A DNA stretch of 64,000 nt from Dysidea avara (GCF_963678975.1 NC_089275.1:12307682-12371681), one strand, 5' to 3'. Positions 1 to 10,998 are shown, counted from the first letter of the stretch. The notes: generated by a model from the letters alone, not told the origin. Program-made: numbers and translations.

Positions 1-769
1 CCTCAACACCTGACAATCTGTTGATAATTAGAGGCGTATTTCTTAAAAAGCACTCAACCACAGTATTATTTGTTGCAGCATCATAGAGGTTTAAAAACAC
101 AATACTGGAGCTCAACATTTCGTCATACTCGTCATCTGAAACCCTCTCTTTGATTACTACACTGTCATTTACCTTCAGTTCAATCTTTTGTTTGTCACAG
201 TCAAATAATCTGTTAAAGTCAACATCAGGACATTTCAGGAGGCACTTCTGATATGTGGGAGGCACTGCAAGGTCATAAAATGCTTGATAGTTTCGAAGAA
301 ATTTTCCAACATGCAGCACACACTTTTGTTCTAGTGCTTCAAATCTCTTCCAGTCAAAAGCAAGGCTTTCTGGGGAAGGAGTAGCAGGATTAAAAATTCG
401 CACGATAGGAACAGGTTTCTTTAGATAGCAAGTTAGGTACTCCTTCACTACCCGTGACAACACGAAAAGGCCATGGCAATTATCTAAAGAGCGAAGAAAT
501 GTTGAATCTTTGGCTAATCGCTCAAGATCGGGGTACCATGGACAATTATTCTGTGCAACTTGATGTACAAAGCCAACCCATGGCTCTGATACAATCTTCT
601 TCTTAAAAACCCACTCTTCTATAGAGCTAATGCACAAAATACCATCGTTAGCTTGCAAATATTTGAGTTGATCTAACACAAATGACCAGCCACCGCGATG
701 ATGCGCCCACGCAGTAGGAACCTCCTCGAGCTTTATTTTTTTGCGCAAAGGTAATTTGTTTGCTTGCAT
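1..769 (-). CDS. Glycosyltransferase, GT-B type (partial, C-terminus beyond window)
   Basis: The minus strand is open from an ATG at 769-767 to the window edge, giving 256 residues with no stop and no intron; an in-frame stop lies about 30 bases upstream of the ATG. Near residues 237-250 is the segment NLYDAATNNTVVEC, followed by NTPLIINRLSGVE. This resembles the donor-binding region of GT-B glycosyltransferases, where a conserved Glu contacts the sugar nucleotide. Residue 27 onward (GWSFVLDQLKYL) and VLHVGKFLRN near 151-160 fit the linker and Rossmann segments. There is no signal peptide or membrane segment, so a cytosolic enzyme is likely. The sequence style recalls bacterial and giant-virus glycosyltransferases rather than animal Golgi enzymes; this is family recollection, not a search. 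Donor and acceptor are unknown. The C-terminal part lies left of the window. Confidence 0.7.
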   Translation of the reverse strand, partial: MQANKLPLRKKIKLEEVPTAWAHHRGGWSFVLDQLKYLQANDGILCISSIEEWVFKKKIVSEPWVGFVHQVAQNNCPWYPDLERLAKDSTFLRSLDNCHGLFVLSRVVKEYLTCYLKKPVPIVRIFNPATPSPESLAFDWKRFEALEQKCVLHVGKFLRNYQAFYDLAVPPTYQKCLLKCPDVDFNRLFDCDKQKIELKVNDSVVIKERVSDDEYDEMLSSSIVFLNLYDAATNNTVVECFLRNTPLIINRLSGVE

Positions 770-1719
770 ATTGGATCTATTTGCTACCTGGTTTCTTCAG
801 TCAATAGATTTTCGTTATACTGATCCAAAGCTTACATTCAACTAGTTATGTACTGTACTTTTACGTATACAAAGTTACGTCATTAATAATAACGTAATTG
901 GGACAGGTTGAATACGTATATATACAAAGTTGCATCTTTAATAATAAGACAGGTTGAATCGTGTTCCCTGCATGGTCAACATGATGTGATAGTCGATCTA
1001 TTTGGCTGTGGGCACAGGTTGCCCACAGACCAATAATGCAGGTTCTCCTGCATCAAAAAGCATTATAAATAAATACAAAGTTTTTTAACCAGGTGTCCTA
1101 CAGACCTTCAGTACTTGTGTTGTAAACCTTGATTAATAAATTAATAAATTAAGTGCAACAGCAGCTAGAAAAAGTAGAAGCAACACCGAGAAACATGGAC
1201 GGGTCAGTGGTACCACACGATTCTATACTAGCTAGCTATACACACCAAAACTTTATCACAGCTATAGCAGCTTTCGTAGTAATTGAGAAATCAAGTTGGG
1301 TAGGATTAATTATAGTTTTCTACAAGCACTGTCTCAACTTAGCGAAAACAGCAGTTGGCTGCATGGAGATAGCTAAGTCGCTCTCGTCTCACGGTTCTTA
1401 TATAGCTGATCCGTACTATCCGTGCTAGCTGATATATTTTTTGTTCAATTCTAAATTCTCATCAAATTTCTAGCTATTTTTCCAACACTACGTGGTTAAT
1501 CCACCCGCCACACCACCCCTCCGTTTTGAGATGTCTTTTTCTAGAGCAAATCACTAGCTATATAAATTCAGCTAGTATTAATCCATGATTGGGACAATTT
1601 TCCCACCAACACTATTGGAACCCAATCTGTACAAGTATTTTTAGATGAATTATAATTTTATTGACACAAGTTTAATTATTTGTAAAGTTTCTTTTCTGAA
1701 CATACAAGTTATGTTTTTA
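770..1719. other. Intergenic; includes a LINE 3' tail near 1003-1075
   Basis: AT-rich DNA with no convincing gene. At about 1003-1075 (plus) there is a LINE-type 3' end: a GGCTGTGGGCAC-like hairpin (GTGGGCA...TGCCCAC), ATGCAGG...CCTGCAT, then a TAAATAAATA tail. The same tail type recurs in minus orientation near 9690-9790 and 45800-45870. The upstream part, 770-1000, may hold the promoter of the minus-strand glycosyltransferase, but no motif decides this. Confidence 0.4.
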
Positions 1720-2071
1720 TTTATTTATTTATTATTACTGGGAAGGCAGCTCTGCTGATGTGCTCAGGAAAAAAAAGAATTTACAAAGATTTACAATTAT
1801 TAGCTAGCTACAATAATTTAAAGGTCTATAGTAATGTTAGTAAGTTTTTAGTAAATGAGTTTAAATCATCATGATCAATTATTGCATTGGGTAAATTGTT
1901 CCATTCATTAATTATTCTTGAGTAGAAGCTCCATTGATATGTTACAGTAGATGAATTTGGAATAATGAAGTGTTGGGGGGTGATACTGTCTGGTGTGTCT
2001 TGTTTGGTGGAGATAGTGATGTGGGATTTAGAGTGCATAGTCATGTTGACTGTACTTTTCAATACACACAA
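1720..2071 (-). mobile_element. LINE 3' remnant (end of reverse-transcriptase ORF plus tail)
   Basis: The minus strand encodes a short open segment (2071-1826) whose end, SFYSRIINEWNNLP followed by IIDHDDLNSFTKNL, is the typical C-terminus of CR1/L2/RTE-like LINE polymerase ORFs, which end in a WN-x-LP motif. After the stop come GGGAAGGCAGC-type 3' UTR sequence and an A/T-rich simple tail (AATAATAAATAAATA in element orientation). No catalytic motif is included, so this is a 5'-truncated dead copy. Confidence 0.6.
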
Positions 2072-5000
2072 TAAATAGCTAGTTCAGGCCACCATGAAAC
2101 TTTCATATGAACCAGCATTCATAACTCCGTGGTATGCTAAAATGTAATTACTGGTACTATTATTTCTGAAATATTATTTTCAAAAACTTTTGAATTTGTT
2201 AAATACTTAACCTTTCCTGCTTCACAATATGCAACCACTACTAGCCTATATTCTAGCAACTTTCGCACAGTTATGTAAGACACACTTGGTTGAACTAAAG
2301 TGTTATTGATACCATTGCATTCAGCGAATTTTTCTGCACAATATAATGCTAATTAGTGGTCAATTTGGCGTAAACACATCATCTGTTTCCATAGCAACGA
2401 TCGTTCTTTGCTTCGATGAGGGCAGAAAACCAACTGTAAGTTATTTTTAAACTGAGTTATTTGTAGTTTTATAGGGTAAGTAAACCCTGTGAGGTAGTGA
2501 AAGTTTTTGTTCAGTGCATTTAGGGTGGTTTTCTAATTAATGTACTTCTTATTATTTTTAAACTTGTTCACTACTTACTTTTGGAAATAAGTTGCATGGT
2601 ATGCCTGATATTGTTATGGGAATAGTGGATACTATTTCTTAATGCATTAAGGATGTGTATCTTTTATCAAGAGTTCATAATAATTATCATAGTGGGGAGG
2701 AGAGTAGCCTGCACAAATGTGAATCATGAAGTTACAATGCAATACCTATTAATGCATTTAGTTTGTCAGGCTTTTTTGCTCAGCCTATAGCTACAAAGAT
2801 TGTTGTAGGGTGGCTTCAATAAGCTACCCATTGGAGGTATCATCAACACTCAAAGCGTTAAAGTTATTCCCTAGAGACACCAGTGTTTTGTTGAAATACT
2901 TCATGCTATTTCATCGTGTTGGATTAGTGCAATTTTAAAGTATATTGTAAATGTGTAAGTTTATGGTGTCCCACACTATAATCATAAAATGTACTGGCAC
3001 TACTTGGTTCAATTCTCCATTCAGTATTTGTTTAATTTTTGTTTGTCTTTCAGTGATAGAACATCTACTTTTCTTTGTCTAAGTTTGTTTCTTCCATAGC
3101 TACCTACACATATAGACTACATAGCTTATCAAGGAATATTTTATTGTTTTGTGAATTACTGGATTAGTTTACCAAATTATGTAGTTACAACATAGCCTCT
3201 AAATGTATTCAAAATCACCTAGATATTTTTCAGACCAAATGACTGATGATGATTTTGGATTATTGTGGTTTAGTTTTAAGTTGATCGTGTGTTTGTACTG
3301 ATAAGGTATACAAGGTTTTTTCCTTTTTTCCTTTACATAGGAATACCAAAATATTTGATTGTAAAACTATGCAACATAATTTATTATACACGAACACTCA
3401 TATAAACAAATTGTCTTACCATCCATTGAATGCTGCTCTTCTATCTGGGATCCACACCAACAGGTACCCATCCACAAACTATTGATGATATAGCACCATG
3501 TTTTTATCCCTTTTTACACACTGTGCTGCATGGTTTGTGTCAAACATACCTTGGAGAATAATTTGTAGGGATGGTATAAACAGCATGTTGCTAACATTGG
3601 ATTGGCCATCACTTGAAGTTCGTAGAAAGGACTCACCTTTGATTCTACTGCATGTTTAAGTTTTGAGTAAGTTAATACACATTCCTACACAGTATGTACC
3701 AGTACCATCTTCCCTAATCACAACCAGGGTTAATCACTCTTTGCTAGAACAAACTGTTACAATTATTCTTTTTACCAAGAACAATTCCCAACTGCATGGA
3801 GTTTAGACATTGTAGTTTACACTTGTAGTCACTTATAAGTACACATGCATGATTTAATTATTAAACACTTGCTTTTGTACATTAGTGTTTTACCCTTAAA
3901 AGGCTTTGTTAATTGCCCCAAAAGAAGTTACCTCACTAGGTAGCAGAATTTTTAACTTTTTGAGATTTTATCCACTGAATGCTCTATTAGAACAATGACT
4001 GTTCTATTAGAGTATCTCGGTCTTTTGCAAGCTAAAACGGGAAAATCAATAGCCTCCTGGTTACTACGCCTACGTTTTACTACATAGAATAAAATAATTA
4101 AGGAAACTTTGCATCCTCTACCTTATTATAAGTCCTTCGCTATAAAGGCATATACCGTAAAACGGGGAAGCTACGATTGCGAAACATTTGCGTCAGATAT
4201 ATAGTTAGTTGCTCGCCTCCTTATACACTGCGTGCTTAGTGTATATAGTATCCAAGATCAAATCGATAAACTTTTCCGCCAGTATAAGAGCAGAATTACG
4301 TTTCTCGAAACTGTTTTCCCACGCGCGGTACAAAGAGCAGAATGCAAACTGTTTCCCCACGCGAAAATTTCCCCGTCTACGACTGTAACGATATTCATCG
4401 GCCAACGCATCGGAATTATGATTATGATTATGATTATGATTATGATTAAAGTACCGGTAAAGGCACAGCCTGTATTTAATTTGTTCCATGCTGTAGGAAT
4501 CCCTGTAATTAATTTGTTCCATGCTGTAGACGTAGCTAATGGGCGGAGTATCAGCTCCATTTACTACTTCCTGGACACCATGCAAGTGCTAAAATTTACA
4601 CTACTTTCAATTTCCTGTTTCCTGAGTTTGTTTACAATCATTACTTATTCTTCAGCATTCTTTTGATGCTTCTGGTGTACCACTATAATATCATAATTAT
4701 GTTTATTGTGAAGGAAATTTGGAATAAGAAGACAGGGGTAGTAGGACCGCGAGACCTGTACATGTGGAGCGCCCCACTACCTCTGCTGAACTGCGCTTGG
4801 CAGAGGTTCAGCTTGACTCATCTGTTTAATGTGTCTATTTTATTTTATTTTGTATCTGTTTAATGTGTTCGTTTTTATAGAATTATTCTATTAACGCGCT
4901 TGATTTTTTCACTGTTAAAAAAAGGAAATTTGGAATAAGAAGACGGGAAAAGTATAAGCGTGGCCGATGTAGTTACTGAGAAGATCGAAATAATAAAGCT

Positions 5001-5447
5001 ATAGCTACTTGTGAAACAGTAGCTAATAGTCATACATTGCAACCCACATAGTCTATATTTACTCACGAAGCGTCGTCATACAGAAAACCAAGACCATTGC
5101 ATGGATTACAAATTAGATCACCTTTACGTTCTTCAGCTTATTACCAAAATTTATAAGTATAGCTAGTTTGCAATGCTAAAGAGCTGAATGTGGTGTTCCT
5201 AGAACTATTTGGAATGTAAACATTTACTTCGAACTGCATCCATGTACGCTGTAGCTATATATCAATCGTGAATCATGTATAGCTAACTAGCAATAGTAGC
5301 TAGTAGACAGTGCACATACATTATTGTGGTCAAGATGTTGTTATGTAAACTAATTGCACTGGGAAATTAACGCCCGTTTATCTGTAGCACCCACCTAACT
5401 AAAACTAGCCATCGTTCTGAGAACTATGAAACAAAATTTGAGTCAAT
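2072..5447. other. Long noncoding stretch with small repeats
   Basis: No gene could be supported in these 3.4 kb. Notable items are: a hexamer microsatellite (ATTATG)n at about 4415-4447; an imperfect direct repeat with core AATTTGTTCCATGCTGTAG near 4478-4530; and a 23-bp direct repeat (AAGGAAATTTGGAATAAGAAG core) at about 4711 and again at about 4921. The stretch at 3600-3740 shows weak word-level similarity to 44240-44420 (for example ATCTTCCCTAA and AACCACTCTTT), which may mark two old copies of the same repeat. The last kilobase should contain the sulfotransferase promoter. Confidence 0.4.
4415..4447. repeat. (ATTATG)n microsatellite
   Basis: About five and a half tandem copies of a 6-bp unit. 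Short open frames crossing it on both strands read as low-complexity His-Asn, Ile or Met runs and are products of the repeat. Confidence 0.85.
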
Positions 5448-6296
5448 ATGCTCGTATTTACAGCAGTCGGAAGGAATAAAATATGCTGGTGGATTCTAGC
5501 GGTGATAAAGCAGCTAGTATTGCGGATTCCTTTGATGAACAGGAGTTTTATAATTCTTAGTTCTGCAAGATCCGGGTCGACGTTGCTTCGCTTCCTGCTG
5601 AATGGCCATCCAAAAATCACTTGCCTGGGAGAACTGTTGAATCGAAAATTTCTGAATAATCACCAACTGTGTGGAATGAGCAGTTATGTACTAGTTAACT
5701 ACATATTAGCATCCCTTCTTCCCCGAAAATTATGGTTACCTTTCACTGGATTCAAGTTGTTTCATGAACAAATGGAATTTTGTAACCTTCGCTTTGAAGA
5801 AATTTTAGCTGCGCTATTGTGTCCCCCAGTCATCGTGCTTTTCCGTGAAAATATGCTAGACACGTACACCTCTCTACAGATTGCCTTTAAGACCGATGTG
5901 TGGTATTCTGAAGATGAAAGTAGTCGAGAAGAGCGTATTGAAATTGACTGGCAAGAGTTTGTCGGATATGTTGCAAATTTGAGGGAAAGATGGAAAAGAA
6001 GCATGATGGGTATTCCATTGAATGCAAAGGTGTTTTTTGTGTCCTATGAAGAGTTAACTACTAATAAGGACAGAACAATGAATAAAATTTTTCAGTTTTT
6101 AAATCTGGAGGATTGTAATGTGGAGACAACGGCAAAGAAACAGAATCCTCTTTCATTGAGGGAAAAGATTATCAACTACAAACAAATCAAAGAACTGACA
6201 CTGCAAAACCATTTTGACTATACTATTACAAAGCACTGGCTAAGGACAACATGGACACAAGGAAAAAAACTGCCAGATTCAAATGAAAACTGTTAA
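5448..6296 (+). CDS. PAPS-dependent sulfotransferase (Stf0/NodH-like)
   Basis: Single-exon frame of 282 residues. It would transfer sulfate from PAPS to a carbohydrate or other acceptor. The 5'-phosphosulfate loop is SSARSGSTLLRFLLNGHP (about residues 38-55), followed by a GEL motif. The 3'-phosphate site is LFRENMLDTYTS, with Arg133 and Ser142 in the expected spacing. Both signatures are intact, so the enzyme could be active. Met30 at 5535 begins MNRSFIILSSARSG and is a better family-type start; the 29 residues before it (ILAVIKQLVL) could be a short hydrophobic anchor or spurious. Length near 250-280 suits bacterial-type sulfotransferases. It lies about 1.5 kb upstream of the GT2-GH5 gene on the same strand, without shared-transcript evidence. 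Lack of introns suggests transfer or retroposition. Acceptor unknown. Confidence 0.75.
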   Translation: MLVFTAVGRNKICWWILAVIKQLVLRIPLMNRSFIILSSARSGSTLLRFLLNGHPKITCLGELLNRKFLNNHQLCGMSSYVLVNYILASLLPRKLWLPFTGFKLFHEQMEFCNLRFEEILAALLCPPVIVLFRENMLDTYTSLQIAFKTDVWYSEDESSREERIEIDWQEFVGYVANLRERWKRSMMGIPLNAKVFFVSYEELTTNKDRTMNKIFQFLNLEDCNVETTAKKQNPLSLREKIINYKQIKELTLQNHFDYTITKHWLRTTWTQGKKLPDSNENC

Positions 6297-6721
6297 CATG
6301 CACACAGCATATAATCATTCTTTTCCGGCTATAGCTAGCTAACTGCCTGGATCATTATTGTTGAATGGACTGAACCACAAAATTAATGTGTGTACACTAC
6401 AATAGTAGTTGTATCATGCTAACACATTCTGTAGTTGTATACTCATTACATTGCCCTTTGCATGCATGAGCTGTTGAGTCAACTCCGAGCTGTTAACTCC
6501 GAAGCAAGGAGGTGTCACGTCGGCACACGACGCTGCAGGTAGATCTGCTACTGCAGTCAAAGTCTTTATCGGGAAAAATCTCACCTTGACCCCTTGACTT
6601 GTAGTGTTTATCGCCTTTGACCTGTGACTAGAGCGTTACTTGTCGAACTTTTGACTTCCGGCTATTTTTCTATTTTCCAATACGTAGACTATCTGCGCTT
6701 GTAACCTAATACAATATTAGT

Positions 6722-6806
6722 CTCGCGTGCCAGACGGTTTGTGTGGGGGCGGCAAATAAACCGTCTGGTCACTGTTGCACACATTCCGGGACCACTGCCG
6801 GAATGT
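6722..6806. repeat. Two adjacent GC-rich hairpins (MITE fragment)
   Basis: The first hairpin pairs CCAGACGGTTT (6730-6740) with AAACCGTCTGG (6758-6768) around a G-rich loop. The second pairs ACATTCCGG (6781-6789) with CCGGAATGT (6798-6806). Both stems are perfect. The leading TCTCGCGTGCCAGACGG looks like the terminus of a dispersed MITE, but no matching distant end was found. Confidence 0.5.
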
Positions 6807-6864
6807 TGGCATAGCCAATCAGATCGCTTCGCGGACTCTGTGATGAAACAAACACTAATAGTTC

Positions 6865-7246
6865 AAATTCTTAGTGGACCCGACACTCACACAACTTTAA
6901 ACTAGTACCTTACCAACCAAGAATTGATGTATATAAATATTCCTTCCTCCCAAGAACTGTACCAGAATGGAATAGATTAGATAATGAGATTATTGAGACT
7001 GACTGTGTTGAAGAATTTAAGCAAAAATTAGCCCCTTCTATGTATAAGTCTTATAGTTAAGTAACTTATCGTAATTGTATATATTTTTATAGTTTAGTAT
7101 TGTAATTGTACATATGTATATAATTAAGTAACTTGTCGTAATTGTACATACTTAGTATAGTTAAGTAACTAATTGAAATTGTACACATGTAATTGCACAT
7201 CAGCATTATACCCCTGGAGGGTCCTGCTGATTAACAATAAATAAAT
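6865..7246 (+). mobile_element. LINE 3' remnant
   Basis: The plus strand encodes a polymerase C-terminus (YKYSFLPRTVPEWNRL, then EEFKQKLAP) ending in TAA near 7060. A 3' UTR follows, with GGAGGGTCCTGCTG and an AATAAATAAATA tail. RT catalytic motifs are absent; it is 5'-truncated. It lies between the sulfotransferase and GT2-GH5 genes. Confidence 0.65.
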
Positions 7247-7825
7247 ATCTTGGCTATGCAAAATGTCTGTTTTCAGTCTAATAATTTGCTGACACCCGGG
7301 CCTAGGTCCGGGTTTAGTTACTCCACTGCCCAGACACCCTATATACTAGAACTGAGCCTCACCACTTTCACTATTACTCTGACGCCCCTGCACTTGGAAG
7401 TCACTTTCACAGAGCTTACAGAGCAGAGGCTACCACTAAGAGTGATAAATGCACCACAAGGAAGTTTACTGCAGGTATAGCTATATAGCATTCGTATTTA
7501 AGAGTTTGCATTATCCTGATCATTGTGGCTACCTGAATTAATGCAGGTAATGATTGCCATCAGGACTGCCCAGAAGATATACGGTGTTCTGCATGGGGAT
7601 GGTAGGCAAGGGCATTACATCTAACCCGGAAAAGGGATTTTTTTTTTTTTGTATTAGCTTTGCTCGTGCAAATTAAAGTAGCTACGAAAGTTTGTGCCTC
7701 GCCTCGTGCAAAGCATGCGTTCGTGTAAAGCATGCGAATAACTAAGCATGCGAGCTACGCTCTTGTAGCTATGTAACTCTTACTGTCACAGTATTGTTAG
7801 CCGATCTTTAGCTACAGTACTGCAC

Positions 7826-9649
7826 ATGAATGTTCCTGTAAATGCTATTGGAATTATTTTGCAAAGTTTTGGAGATGAAAGAGCGATTGAAGCAACCTAC
7901 AATAGCCTACAAAGTCAGCAAGAACGTGAAAGTCCTTCCGTAAATATCATCTTATGGTGTACCAATTGTTCTGGTGAATATGTAAAAACTGGTTTTCGTG
8001 TTGTTCAGTCCAAGTGCACCTTTTTGAGCAGTCTGAAGTCGTCCTTAGGCCTGGTAACGAAATTCAAACACATTATTCTTTGTAAAGCTGGCGTAGTTTT
8101 CCATCCAAACTGGATAGATACAGTTTTACAGAAGAAAATTAAGTACGGTGATGAAGCTCCACTTTCGGTATTAGGAATTAGACTATTTCCTCACGAATCA
8201 TTGCAGCCTGGTGAAATGTTACGCGAGGGTGTCCACTGGAAGGCGTATGATCATAAAGGAGAAGACAGAGCTGTTCACTTCCTAACCACTGATCTCTGCT
8301 TTTTCAGTGTGGATGTATTGAAGCAAATAGTGAAATTAGACTACGACATACCACTGGATACAGCGTTAGAGGGTTTGTGGATCTCATTTTTAATTGGATA
8401 TTACCTGAATTTAACTGTTTGGAAAATCAAGTGTGCAGAAGTTGACTGTATTCCAAGAATTACCTCTGATGCAATCCCTCAAACATTTTACACTCATATC
8501 TTTACAGTAAAATGGCCTAAAGACATTTGCAATCCTTATTACTGGTTACGTAATGAAAGTACAACTGTTTCACGAAATTCTCCAGCCTTACTTTGGGAAC
8601 ATGGTTTTGGTGGGATAAACATGCCTATTGAGCCAGCCAGTGAGACCGATTTTAAAGCTGCTGCTGCTTATGGAATAACTGTTATCCGAGTAGGTGCCAT
8701 GTGTGATTCTAAAGATATGAACTTTCTTTTGGATCCAACATCAAAAAATGAGCATGGTGATAGAGATCATCTGCTATTAGTATTACCTCGGCTTAAAAAA
8801 GCCATCAAAAAGGCTACCTCTGAAGGCTTAAAAGTTATTTTAACTATGTCTGATTTACCAGGTTGCCCATTTTACTCATCACTGTCATCACCAAATTCAT
8901 GTTTCTGGAGTTCTGCTGTTAACAGGATACGTGCTGCACGGTTTTGGGGTGTATTAGCTGAAAGTCTTATTGACATTAAGAGTTCAATTATGGGCTATGA
9001 TCTTATCAGTGAACCATACACTCCAAAAGATCAAAATGCTGGCTATTTTGATGATATTTCCACTGAGTACAAGGAGGAACTATATCAATTCTATACAACT
9101 GCATTAGAGGAAATTAGGAAATATGACAAAGACACTATGGTAATAATCACAACTACATACTTTGCTAGCCCTAGAGCTATTGATATGTTGACCCCTCTGC
9201 CAGATTCAAATGTTGCATATTCTGTACATTTTTATGGGCCACCACAACTTACCTTTCCTCGCAGGTTTGAATGCTTCAAAAGCCTATCACTTTCCTACCC
9301 AGGTTCTGTTCCAAAATGGAGGAAAAATACAAGTGAAAGGGTGGAAATTAATTTCCAATATCTGTATTTCCAACTAGAGACCGTATACAAGTGGCAAATG
9401 AAATACAATATACCTGCAAATCGAGTACTTATAGGTGAATTTGGAACTTGTCGTGAGGTAATTGGCAGTCAACAGTTTCTAACCGATTTGGTTGCCATAT
9501 TCACTAAATTTAAATGGCATTGGCTTCTCTTCTCCTTCAGAGATGAGGAATGGGATGCAATGGATTATGAGCTTGGGCCAGACTTGAACAACATGCTGGA
9601 TCGTGGAGCACATCCACTGTTTCTCTGTGTAGCAAAACACTTTTATTAA
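7826..9649 (+). CDS. GT2-like / GH5 glycoside hydrolase fusion protein
   Basis: Single-exon frame of 607 residues without signal peptide or membrane segment. Residues 1-210 resemble a GT-A (family 2) glycosyltransferase fold: a beta strand at the start (NAIGIILQSF), HIILCKAGVVFHPNWIDTVL near 82-101, and TTDLCFFSVDVLKQ near 154-167. No clear DxD metal motif is seen, so this part may be degenerate. Residues about 250-600 look like a GH5 TIM-barrel hydrolase: Arg288 in TVIRVG, acid/base Glu396 in DLISEPY (Ser replaces the usual Asn of NEP), His468-Phe-Tyr in YSVHFYG, nucleophile Glu538 in LIGEFG, then FSFRDEEWDAMDYELG. GH5 enzymes retain anomeric configuration and cut beta-linked glucans or mannans. 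The Asn-to-Ser change next to the acid/base is unusual and may affect activity. Bacterial-like and intronless; substrate not predictable. Confidence 0.7.
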   Translation: MNVPVNAIGIILQSFGDERAIEATYNSLQSQQERESPSVNIILWCTNCSGEYVKTGFRVVQSKCTFLSSLKSSLGLVTKFKHIILCKAGVVFHPNWIDTVLQKKIKYGDEAPLSVLGIRLFPHESLQPGEMLREGVHWKAYDHKGEDRAVHFLTTDLCFFSVDVLKQIVKLDYDIPLDTALEGLWISFLIGYYLNLTVWKIKCAEVDCIPRITSDAIPQTFYTHIFTVKWPKDICNPYYWLRNESTTVSRNSPALLWEHGFGGINMPIEPASETDFKAAAAYGITVIRVGAMCDSKDMNFLLDPTSKNEHGDRDHLLLVLPRLKKAIKKATSEGLKVILTMSDLPGCPFYSSLSSPNSCFWSSAVNRIRAARFWGVLAESLIDIKSSIMGYDLISEPYTPKDQNAGYFDDISTEYKEELYQFYTTALEEIRKYDKDTMVIITTTYFASPRAIDMLTPLPDSNVAYSVHFYGPPQLTFPRRFECFKSLSLSYPGSVPKWRKNTSERVEINFQYLYFQLETVYKWQMKYNIPANRVLIGEFGTCREVIGSQQFLTDLVAIFTKFKWHWLLFSFRDEEWDAMDYELGPDLNNMLDRGAHPLFLCVAKHFY

Positions 9650-9689
9650 TGTATTGATTTTCTGTACGCATGACTACTTTTACTTTTAT

Positions 9690-9790
9690 TTATTTATTCA
9701 AATACTTTTAATGCAGGCAAAAGGCCTGCATTAAAGATCTGTGGACATCATGTGCCCACAGCCAGAGAAACATACATACAGCTACAATAC
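9690..9790 (-). mobile_element. LINE 3' tail fragment
   Basis: On the minus strand, GGCTGTGGGCACATG is followed by ATGCAGGCC...GGCCTGCAT-type hairpin sequence and an AATAAATAAATAAA tail. This is the same tail type as at about 1003-1075 and 45800-45870. No coding sequence is retained. Confidence 0.45.
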
Positions 9791-10342
9791 CTATATTGCT
9801 CACTGTAAATTCAAATAGGTGCAAATGACTCAACATTTTTGGGTTTTTTTACCTGTAATTCAAACAACCGATATTTTGATAGTAATGACCCAAGGATGTA
9901 CTTGTTTATTTTAAGATATAGTCATATTACGCAGATGTCCCATGGACCATGGTCTCATCAACCACTAGCTATGTAAGTGTTTTGAAATAACCATGCCATC
10001 ATTGTCATTTTAACCATCTGTGGTAAATTTAACTCTGGTCACAAAATATTTGTTTGTTTGCAGTCATCATCACTTATAAGTAATAACATACATTAATCTA
10101 TATGACACATATTCATGATAATTGTTACAAAGTGCATCCTAAACATACCTATAACCTTTTAGAGTTTTCAAATTGTCAATATATAAAACCTGCATTCTCC
10201 ATGCTCAGAGTCACTTTTGATTGTGGGATGTAACAGTATTAATCACAAATGTTATAACAACCAGTGTTCCAATGTAAATTTAACCATGTAGCTGGTCATC
10301 TTTACTATAGAAGACTTGACAATACACACTGAAATTACTAAA
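9791..10342. other. Intergenic, nothing recognised
   Basis: AT-rich sequence after the GT2-GH5 gene. No gene, strong repeat or structured RNA was seen. Confidence 0.4.
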
Positions 10343-10593
10343 TGTGACCGGGCCTGCGATAATAGGGCATGTGGGCACATGATTTTTGCCTACTTTTTCA
10401 CACTTTCATCACTCATAACGTTTTGTACAATTATGCTATGGCACTGCACTTTTCTGCTCTTAGTAAGACTTTAATTGGCATCATGCTGCAAGTTACAGAA
10501 TGGAAAGATACATTTCCAGCACTGAGGTATGATCTGTAGAGTGACAGGGTGTAGTTTGTGCCCACACGCCCTGTTTTCGCAGGTTTGGTCACA
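10343..10593. mobile_element. MITE with ~35-bp TIRs starting TGTGACC
   Basis: The left end TGTGACCGGGCCTGCG, continuing to GGGCATGTGGGCAC, is mirrored on the right by GTGCCCACACGCCCTG...CGCAGGTTTGGTCACA. The element is about 251 bp with no coding capacity. A partial relative begins at about 15619, a diverged relative spans about 30977-31199, and a related family with CGGTCTGCGAAAAGGGGT ends lies at 49508-49742. Confidence 0.7.
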
Positions 10594-10845
10594 AATATGT
10601 TAATTCAACATCCTAAGTGAACAGTTATATTGACCTTCCCTAGTTATTTTGACTGCATGATTTAGTTCAAATGCCTACTCCAGTTACAACCACCTTTGGA
10701 TGGTCATTTAACCAAAATTTCTGCTGTTTAAATTTACCCATAAAGGTTGAATTGATCCATTTCAATTTACTGTGTACTTACTTACTACTACAGTTACTGT
10801 TGCTTATTAATACTACCGTGAATACCGGTAGATTAATTACAGTAG

Positions 10846-10998
10846 TTATTATTATTATTATTATTATTACTGTGTAGAACCTCACAGGCAGTATAAACAC
10901 ACAGATACAATTACAATTAAGTGCTAGTTATAACAAAACATGCTGTGATAGTTGATCCTTAAAACCAGTCAAGTTGTCTATCATCACTGGTGGCTCAG
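10846..10998 (-). mobile_element. LINE 3' end (distal half of a split copy)
   Basis: On the minus strand this holds the last ~20 codons of a LINE polymerase, ending in a TAA stop near 10920, then the 3' UTR and a (TAA)n tail at 10846-10870. The reading frame is contiguous with 15066-15390 once the 4.07-kb insertion and one copy of its CTCAG duplication are discounted. Confidence 0.65.

Noticed and set aside
4205-4666. Overlapping frames on both strands with His-Asn, Ile or Met runs
   Set aside because: Generated by the (ATTATG)n microsatellite.
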